From assembly GCF_002078875.1 (NCBI RefSeq), contig NC_034413.1, forward strand, positions 63,159,594 through 63,223,593: a DNA stretch of 64,000 nucleotides, written 5' to 3'. Source of the DNA: Numida meleagris (Eukaryota; Chordata; Aves; Galliformes; Numididae). Positions 56,786 to 64,000 of the stretch are shown piece after piece (the stretch's first letter is position 1; the number at the start of each line of letters is the position of its first letter). The position numbers and the translations under genes are program-made. The notes under the pieces are model-generated. The model made no database searches and was not told the DNA's origin. It saw only the letters and a program-made list of their open reading frames with translations.

Positions 56786-58674
56786 CCAGGTCTTCATTTG
56801 CCTTGAACAAACAGCTAAGGAATCCAGTTTAATTTCGTCTGTGGGAAAAGTGAGATAAATGGTGTGTACATGTCTATCAGGTAAAACATTTGATCACATG
56901 CCTTCTGAGTCGTCACTGATCTTTAATCACTTATTATGTAATGTTACACCCAATACAGATTAGTCTGGAGGGAAAAATCACAGCCATGCAGCCTGCAGAA
57001 ACAAGGCAGCAATTTGTCTGCAGGAGGAAGGTTGCTCTTTTCTGCGCACCCTGTTTACAGCATCATTTATCATGGCTGAGAACAGCCTGGAGGCAGCAGA
57101 ACAATGTTTTGCCCATGTCATAAGAGGCCAGCTGCCTTCCTATGGGCTCCCATCCCAATACCAGCCAAACCCAAAGACTTTCCCAGGGCAAAGGCCTCTA
57201 AAGTGATGCCAAATCAGTCAGCCCAAGTAGGTTTATAAGACTTTTAAAACTCTTGGCCACTGCCGTAGGAAAGCATGGTCTTTTTTAAGCTACCTCTGTG
57301 ACAGTGCCGTGTTCAGAGAACTACTGTACTTGCAGATTGAAGACAGATTACTTGGTAGTAGCAAAAGAAGAAAGAAAAAGAAAAAAAAAAAAGAAACAGA
57401 AAAAGAATCCTAAAGCCAAACCCTACAAACTATTTCCTACCAAAGAAACTTTTCTGACCCTACAAAACCTAGCTAAATTTTGGCATGTTTTCCCATACAC
57501 AACATGCAAAAGCAGTAATATTTTATGGTGTGATTATAGGACACTGTGGGCTGCAGCCATCTGCTAAGAGAGGGACGTTCTGCTCCCTGAACATCCTGGC
57601 TGTAATCTGCACAGCATTTGAGTTTCTAACTTACCAGGGTTTCTAGTATGGTGTGGATGCCCATCAGCTCCAACAGCACATAAAGCATGGGAGAGCTGAC
57701 TTGGGGCTGAGAGTGAATTTTGGCACCTTTGGAGTTTTCCCTAAGCAGTGGAAACATGTAAAAAGATTTCCCCCATGCAAGTGCTGCCCCTATACCAACA
57801 AAAAGAACAGAAATTTCTCATGTACATGTCTCATGTATCTTCTTTTTTCAGAACTTCAGTTGGGTTCAGTCGTCTATTATGACTGAGGTTTTGGGTGCGG
57901 TTTTTTCAAAGCATTCAGCCTTGGCTTAAATCTCCTGCTGGGGACAATGAGCCTCCCATGTCCCCCACGGCATAAATGGCAGAGGATAGAAACCACCATG
58001 GAGTGCTTTGGGAAATCCCTCATGGACCACCCATCACAATGGGTCAAACCCTTCATCCCTTTGTGGAGTCTGAATGAGCAGCATTGTGCAAGGATGGGGA
58101 GCTGAAGGCACTCTGCAACCGCTCTGTGTTATCTTTCCTCACTCATGGAATGGCATCGCTCCTCGGAAAGGTGATGGGACCTCCAGAGCTGGTCATTTTG
58201 CCAGCGTTCCTGAAGTTCCAGCCCATGAGATGGAGATGACCAGGGCACAATTCATACTTCTGCCCCTCATACAACTGGCACAGATCCTAACTTCTGAATG
58301 TGAGAGCTGTAGAGACTGGGAAAACCGAACTATTTATGATTTGATAATTTCCGCTTGTTACAAATTTTGATGCAAGGAAGTATTTCTGAATATCAACTCA
58401 TGTCATGGAAGTAGCCACAAGATACCTAAGATCTTTAGAAGAAGAATAGGAATTTATTGTTTGTTGGAAATAGCTGCCAAAGCCATATTTATCAGTCAAA
58501 GACAAACTGGATTTGGAAGTAAGGCTGGAAGCCTATTTGCCATGCCAGCCATTCAGCAATTTCTTGGCAAAACAACTCAGAGCCAGCTTGGTGTCACCCA
58601 GGCATTGAAGACAGTCTGCACTGACAAGGTTCTCCCATGTTTTTCTCCATGGGCTCACAGGCAGGATGAGAGTT
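56786..58674. other. Unique intergenic sequence, no gene seen
   Basis: Single-copy sequence with an A-rich, purine-rich tract at 57355-57408. Frames up to 98 codons lack motifs. No gene, RNA or mobile element recognised. Confidence 0.55.
57355..57408 (+). repeat. A-rich purine tract
   Basis: GTAGCAAAAGAAGAAAGAAA, AAGAAAAAAAAAAAAGAAAC and AGAAAAAGAATCC: low-complexity A/G sequence. Confidence 0.85.
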
Positions 58675-59149
58675 ATCATAGAATTGTTTGAGTTGGAAGA
58701 GACCCTTAAAAGTCATCTAGTCCAAACCTCCTGCAATGAACAGGGACACCTACAGCTCCATCAGGTGCTCAGAGCCCTATCCAGCCTGAACTTGAGTGTC
58801 TCCAGGGACGGGACATCCACCATCCCTTGGGGCAAAAGTTCCAGTGCCTCACTACCCTTACAGTAAAAAACTTCTTCCTTATATCCAATTTAATCTCCCC
58901 TTTTTAGTTTGAAACTGTTTCCCCTTATCCTGTCACCACAGACTCTACTGAATTGTCTGTCCCTTTCTTTCTTACAGCCCTCCCTTTAAACACTAACAGG
59001 CCGCTCTCAGGTCTGCCCAGAGCCTTCTCTTCTCCAGGCTGAACAGCCCCAGCTCTCAGCCTGTCCTTGTAGGGAGCTGTTCCATCCCTGGGATCATTTT
59101 TGTGGCCCTCTTCTGGAAACAGGCCAGCAGGCCCATGTCTTTCCTATGA
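58675..59149 (-). mobile_element. CR1 retrotransposon, longest 3' fragment (475 bp), minus orientation
   Basis: The longest uninterrupted CR1 piece here. From its 3' end on the left: ATCATAGAATTGTTTGAGTT, TGAACAGGGACACCTACAGC, TCCATCAGGTGCTCAGAGCC, CCAGTGCCTCACTACCCTTA, CTTCCTTATATCCAATTTAA, CCCCTTATCCTGTCACCACA, GCCTTCTCTTCTCCAGGCTG, TCAGCCTGTCCTTGTAGGGA and TGTGGCCCTCTTCTGGAAAC. The order corresponds to the reverse-transcriptase C-terminus and 3' UTR of CR1. It is interrupted by stop codons and is inactive. Confidence 0.96.
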
Positions 59150-60100
59150 ACGAAAGCTTGCATTCCCACAGCTCCCTCACCCATGGGCTACCTCAGAGGG
59201 GAAGCCATGGAGAAGTAAATATGAGCTCAACAGCCCTGAGCCTATTTCTGCGGCACCCCAGCTGGAGAACTAAGCTCATAATGGGCAAAGAGTACCAATT
59301 TGCTGCTAACAGACACTTTTACACCATTATTTCTTCCCTATCCGAGATGTTTCTGGTGTGGCTCATCAATGTTCTTCACCAAATATCAGGCCGTGTTTAT
59401 GTAGGCCAAAAGGAATATGTAGACTATTTCTTTTGCATTAGGTAAACAAGCACAGTATACAGTCTGTTTGCTCTTGTTGAGGATCTGTCCCATCACCTTC
59501 AGTGCCAAGATAGCTGGGATCTTCTTATCATCCCTGCATTGGGATGACTGCAGCAAAGGCATAAAACGCTTGCTTTCTTCAGGCAGCCCTGTGAATATTG
59601 TGCTCATTTAAGAGCGACGTAAAGAAGACATCACCGCTGGATATGTGTTCTCTGGTAGCAATCAATGCACAGCATACACTTTTGATGAGGTTAGATAACA
59701 AGCGTCACATGGAGCGAGGGGTACCACGCGCACACACCCTTCTGAATATGTCAGCAATAAAGTGAGAACTACAAAGGTGAGCAGTAGCTGCCCACTGCAG
59801 GATGCCTCATCTAGCTCCAGCTCAGCTGTGCACTACAAGCATAACTCTCTGTGGCTTGATTTAAAAAAAAAAAGAACAACAAAAAAATACAGCGCTCTGA
59901 AGGATCAGCACAAGGATACGTCTTTGTTCACTCCTCACCTTTGAAGAAGGAGTTTCTTGTATCAAAAATGGAGAATTCTTTCATGTTATTGTCAGCTCTG
60001 TAGCCCACCTAAAGCGGCATTATTACCACTGACAGAAAAACAGGTGTTAACAGCTGGAGAGAAAACAAACATAGGGAACCGTGGCAAAATTTGAGGAGAA
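59150..60100. other. Unique intergenic sequence, no gene seen
   Basis: Single-copy sequence; frames to 99 codons without motifs. A short A-rich run lies at 59861-59890. The part around 59600-59740 has conserved-looking texture, but nothing specific was recognised. Confidence 0.5.
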
Positions 60101-60900
60101 GCAGATGTGTCTTTGATATTTATTTTAATAGTGCTTCTCAAATGTGTTTAATATTGATGTGGCTGTAGTCTCAGCACTGCGCTGCTCACCTTTGCTGCCG
60201 CTTCTTTTCTTTCCCTCCTATCTTGCTGCCATAGAACAGCAGCTGCGAATCTCTCAGGAAATGCCAGTTTATTCCTCCCCCTCCCCCATATAAAATGGAT
60301 AGAGTTCTTTAGCAGTGGGAGTTCAGTGTGATTAGTATGCTAATGTAGGAGAGAGAAAAGGAAATGGAGATGAGAGATATGGTCCTTCAGCGAAGAAAGG
60401 CAGCAACAACTGAAAGGAGGGTCGCTGCTAATCAATTAACCTACAATGGACCTAATGCCATAAGAAGCCATTGTGCATAAAGGGACAAAATTCTCTGTGA
60501 CAGATGGCACTCGGGCGCGTGATATCACAGGGTTACTGCTTGCGAGCCGGTTTACCTCCCTTACAGGGGTAAGCAATAAAGCAATAAAACTGCTTATTTA
60601 TTTTAAAGAGAGAAGTTGAAATGCTTATTTACCAAATCAATCAAGGCTTACTAAGGCAGAACAGCCACAGTCCTCACGGCCCTAAAATGCTGGATACTTC
60701 ACTGATTTCAAATAGCAATTATCTGTTGCAGCTTCTTGAACCCGCTCTGACTGCAAAGAGACGTTTAATTTGCAAATTCTGATGAAAATTGTCATTTTTT
60801 AATTGCCTATTTCACCAATTTGAATTTTAAAACAAACGATTAACTAGAAGCTCATTTTTACTTGCCTTGGGCAAGCCAGGAAAATATTTGTCAAGACCCA
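60101..60900. promoter_or_regulatory. Candidate conserved noncoding block
   Basis: CR1-free, repeat-free block without open frames of 60 codons. Motif-like words include ATTAGTATGCTAAT at 60331-60344 (inverted ATTAG/CTAAT arms), GCTAATCAATTAACC near 60429, CAGATGG E-box at 60501-60507, GTGATATCAC palindrome at 60519-60528, tandem GCAATAAA at 60573-60588 (the CDX/posterior-HOX word) and CAAATCAATCAAGGC near 60634. The clustering of homeodomain-type words resembles developmental enhancers near 43-46 and 50.6-51.0 kb. Conservation is inferred only. Confidence 0.4.
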
Positions 60901-61142
60901 AGTCTGTCTGCTTAGCATTTGAGTTGAGAAATGCACAACTACCTTCAAGTCAACATTAGCTGTGACAGCAGCAAGACTATTATTTAACAGTAGCTGAAAA
61001 TGTCAAAAACAAGTGGTGCCCAGCGCTCTGACAAGGCGGCGTTGAGAAGAAACTGCTTTTATCAACACTTGGTTAACAGTAAAGCAAAACTGAACAATTA
61101 TCGTTCAGCCCCGTGTGAGGCTCTGGTGGCTCCCCTGAACTG
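60901..61142. other. Short unique spacer
   Basis: No feature recognised between the candidate regulatory block and the CR1. Confidence 0.5.
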
Positions 61143-61375
61143 GAATCATAGAGTCATGAAGGTTGGAAAAGACCTCTAAGATCACCAAGTCCAACTGTCC
61201 ACCTACCACCAATATTGCCTGCTAACTGTGTCCCTCAGTGCCACATCTCCACGGTTCTTGAACACCTCCAGGGATGGTGACTCCACCACTTCCCTGTGCA
61301 GCCTGTGCCAGTGCATCAACACTATTTTGGAGAATAAGTTTTTCCTCATATCCAACCTCAATTTTTTTCCTGTGT
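61143..61375 (-). mobile_element. CR1 retrotransposon 3' fragment, minus orientation
   Basis: Starts GAATCATAGAGTCATGAAGG then TTGGAAAAGACCTCTAAGAT, CACCAAGTCCAACTGTCCAC, CACATCTCCACGGTTCTTGA and ACCTCCAGGGATGGTGACTC, ending near CATATCCAACCTCAATTTTT. The minus strand encodes CR1 ORF2 end motifs ([34 protein letters not shown]). Well preserved at the 3' terminus, lost upstream of about 61375. Confidence 0.95.
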
Positions 61376-63739
61376 GGGAAACAGGTGGGACTTTGAGAAC
61401 TTCAGGACCCAGCATCAGCTCCTGCGATCCCAACAGCATAACACAGCCTGCACCAGAGATGGCCTCATCCCATGGCTTGTGTGAGGCCTCTGGCACACCA
61501 GCTCAGCGAAGATATCCCAAAAGCTAAGGATGTGTGTAGACATAAGACATCCCAAAAGCTAAGGACGTGTAGATGTTGGGAGGGGTGTGCATTCGGTGTT
61601 GGCTGAGTGTCAGAATGGATAGCAGGCACTTGTAGACACAGGTAGTGTCTCTGGGCATCAATCAGCCTTTTTTACATCAGAATTGACCAAAAAAGAAAGG
61701 GGTGGTAGATTTAATTAGAAGTAGTATTGTGATGAAGAAAAGCCTGATACTCAAGTAGTACAGGAAAACTAATATGTAAACTGCTTTGCTTCCATGGGAA
61801 GATTAGGTTGGAAATTACTGCCTTAATCAATGTTAAGATGCAACTGTATTGACAATAGAAAGTATTGTGAGCTGTTTCAGTGCCACAAGTGCTAAGGTAT
61901 TGTTTTCAAGAATGGTGGAGAGCAGAATGAATTGGCCCTCATAATCGAAGAGACGCCCAAGTGACGAACGTGCATTAACCTTCTTTGCACTCGCCAGATC
62001 ACTGTGCAAGAGCCACCAGGTGATGTATGTATGCACGGTCCCATTTCCAGCTCACATTCCTAATCCTCTGCTGGATAGCAGCCATATAACCAACTTCAAT
62101 CCATCTATCTCTGAATCTATTAATTACTGTGACCTTAGAAATTACAGAGAAACAACCAGAGATGAAAGTGTTCCATCAAAAGCTGATTTAGGTGAAATTC
62201 CACTTGAAAGCACAAGCTGCCCCCCCCCATGGCTTTGAATCTTCTCTGGTGGGACAGTTTGGGGCATTCTGGCAGAAACTGGGTCCCTTCCTTGGTGCAC
62301 ACACCAATGCTGCTGATGAAGAGAAAATTCCTTCCTGCATCAAGTGTGTTGGTGATGCTATAGGCAAGAGGAGACCAGGAGACTGCTCCTGCTCAAACCT
62401 AGCTTTTTTATTTCCCGAGAGCAGATTAAGGGACTATGTTCATCAAGCCTCAAGCTGTAGGAGTGTGCAACCATTTACCAGGGAGCTAATCCAGAATGAT
62501 GAGATTCAGTGGTCTCCAAATCCAGGAATTTTGGGGTCAAAAAGCACAAGGTGTGCGTGGGTATGAGAAACCAACTCCTTTCACAGCAAGGGCTAAACAC
62601 AAATACAACTCATGATACCTCCATCCATTCCTTGGTCCTTAAAAGGGATTCTCCATTATAAATTCACATTAGAAAAAGAATTAAATAGTGCTGACTATAC
62701 AAATACCATCATTATTTGCCTGTGTGCCGATCATTTTTGCCTGGCACTGAAATGGAGTTCCCTTTGCTTCCAGCCAGCTTATCAAGTGACCTTCTTCCCT
62801 CTGCCCTGTGCTAACCCTCCAGGAATGCTACGTACCTCTCATTCTACCACACATCTACAACTGTTACTTATGTAACACTACATTTCTATCATTTCTTCTA
62901 GTACTTATCACTGCCAAGGACACATCACTGTATCGATTCACGCTCTCGAAGCATCACTCTTCAGGAGCTCCCCATTTATCTTCTTTAAGTCACCTCTCCA
63001 GCTGCAATTTTGCTTGTTACGCTGATTTGAGGGAATTGTTTGGTTAGAGGGGCCTGAAACCACACAAAGCGGAATTATTTCACTCTCTCCAGTTTAATCA
63101 GAACAGGCACAGGTCCAAAACAAATCATCAGTTGGATTTCCCACAAGCGAGACTGGACACAAAACTCAGGACTGTGGCAAGGCCTCGTGACAACAACCTC
63201 ATCGGTGGCCAGCATTTTGCATTTGCATCGTTATGAATCCCATCAGCCAGATCTGATTCTCGTTCAGTCCGTCTGTCCCCCCAGAGAGCCGATATACCAC
63301 AGAAAAGGCACACGCTGCAAATCACAGAAAATGACACTTTCCATCAGCGGTGAAAGAAAAGAGGGACAGGCAGAGTCTGCCGAGGGCTCGCCCCGGATGC
63401 ACAGTGCAAGGACTTCTTAGACCTGTGGCACACTACAGAAAGGAGCTCAAAACAATTTCACCCCCTTCAAACACAGTGGGCTGAATTCCCGACCAGTACG
63501 GCGTGCCATACACCCACCGCAAGCGGTGGAGCTGTGCCAGTTCAGTTGAGAACTTGGCTTCGCGTGTCAGCTCATTCAGCAGTGATTGCACTTGACGTGC
63601 AGCACAGAACAAGCATTTGTTTTTAGAAGAAAACAGTGGAGTCTTTCAGTGCTGACCCAGCCTATAAATAGTCCCGGTTCCAAGAATGGGATTAACTGTC
63701 CCTAACTCAGGCTCCAATGTATTAGTGCAAAAGGAGAGC
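61376..63739. other. Unique intergenic sequence, no gene seen
   Basis: Single-copy sequence containing a 35-bp imperfect tandem duplication at 61511-61575 and an inverted repeat CCACCGCAAGCGGTGG at 63514-63529. The longest frame, 124 codons at 62192-62566, has no domain. No RNA gene or mobile element recognised. Confidence 0.5.
61511..61575 (+). repeat. Imperfect tandem duplication, 35-bp period
   Basis: GATATCCCAAAAGCTAAGGA at 61511 recurs as GACATCCCAAAAGCTAAGGA at 61546; both continue with TGTGTGTAGA or CGTGTAGATG. Two copies only, with few substitutions, so it is fairly recent. Confidence 0.85.
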
Positions 63740-63757
63740 GAGGAGGAGGAGGAGGAG
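63740..63757 (+). repeat. (GGA)n microsatellite
   Basis: GAGGAGGAGGAGGAGGAG, six units, in a purine-rich context running to about 63768. Confidence 0.9.
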
Positions 63758-64000
63758 AAGAAAGAGTGTTCTTCTCTCTTTGGCACACCGATGGCAGGAC
63801 TCTGCTCCAGACAAGAAACAAGTCTGTAGGGCAAGGCAACCTTGCTTTGCGTTAGAACCTATAGCTGATGTACGCCCTTAATGCCCTCATAGCTTCACTC
63901 CCACCTGAGCACAGCGCAGCCCCATTCCCTCAGCTCTCACCAGTCACCACCACCCTGAGTGACCGGAGCCGCCTGCTGGTTTCTCGCAAAATCCAAACAG
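63758..64000. other. Unique sequence at window edge
   Basis: No gene or repeat recognised. GC rises slightly toward the right edge (GACCGGAGCCGCCTGC near 63961), which could be the start of something outside the window. Confidence 0.45.

Noticed and set aside
1..64000. tRNA, rRNA, snRNA, CRISPR array, bacterial operon or mitochondrial insertion
   Set aside because: No tRNA-like box A/B pairs, repeat-spacer arrays, operon-like gene packing or mitochondrial gene motifs were noticed; the repeat content is vertebrate (avian).

Overview
The window looks like intergenic DNA from a bird, probably a galliform such as chicken, though the exact species cannot be read from it. The main evidence is a set of CR1 non-LTR retrotransposon copies with typical avian 3' ends (the short repeat ATTCTATG, and the phrase 'CCTTCCAACC' or its complement). 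Several keep recognisable pieces of the CR1 reverse-transcriptase ORF C-terminus, for example [10 protein letters not shown] saw no Alu, L1 or other mammal-specific repeats. A few very old amniote-type repeat remnants are also present (MIR/L3-like pieces and palindromic fragments beginning GGGCCAAATC).

I found no protein-coding gene, coding exon, tRNA, rRNA, CRISPR array or bacterial/viral gene. The open frames are short, overlap on both strands, and look like chance frames or CR1-derived fragments. The longest frame outside a repeat, 154 codons at 16737-17201, is about what 64 kb would give by chance. The stretch behaves like a gene desert or a very long intron.

Layout: 1-41.7 kb is mostly unique, moderately AT-rich sequence with two CR1 copies (2.6 and 17.6 kb), old repeat remnants at 9.1, 11.4, 26.6, 29.9, 33.7 and 36.0 kb, several homopolymer tracts, and two GC-rich blocks (26.0-26.4 and 32.4-33.2 kb). 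The second block ends in a polyadenylation-like signal and an A tract. From 41.7 to 61.4 kb CR1 density jumps to 13 copies or fragments in both orientations. Between them lie CR1-free blocks that look like conserved regulatory DNA: 42.8-45.0 kb (with a small CpG island at 43.23-43.43 kb), 45.6-45.85 kb, 50.56-51.0 kb and 60.1-60.9 kb. They are rich in homeodomain-, forkhead-, TCF-, SOX- and E-box-like words and in short perfect palindromes. The last 2.6 kb is mostly unremarkable.

The most interesting signal is a pair of similar noncoding elements about 1.6 kb apart, near 44.03 and 45.64 kb. They share three ordered blocks interrupted by a 20-bp insertion, which suggests an old local duplication of an enhancer-like element next to the CpG island. 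My reading is that the right-hand third is a cis-regulatory cluster for a developmental gene outside the window; this is inference and depends on cross-species conservation that cannot be tested here.
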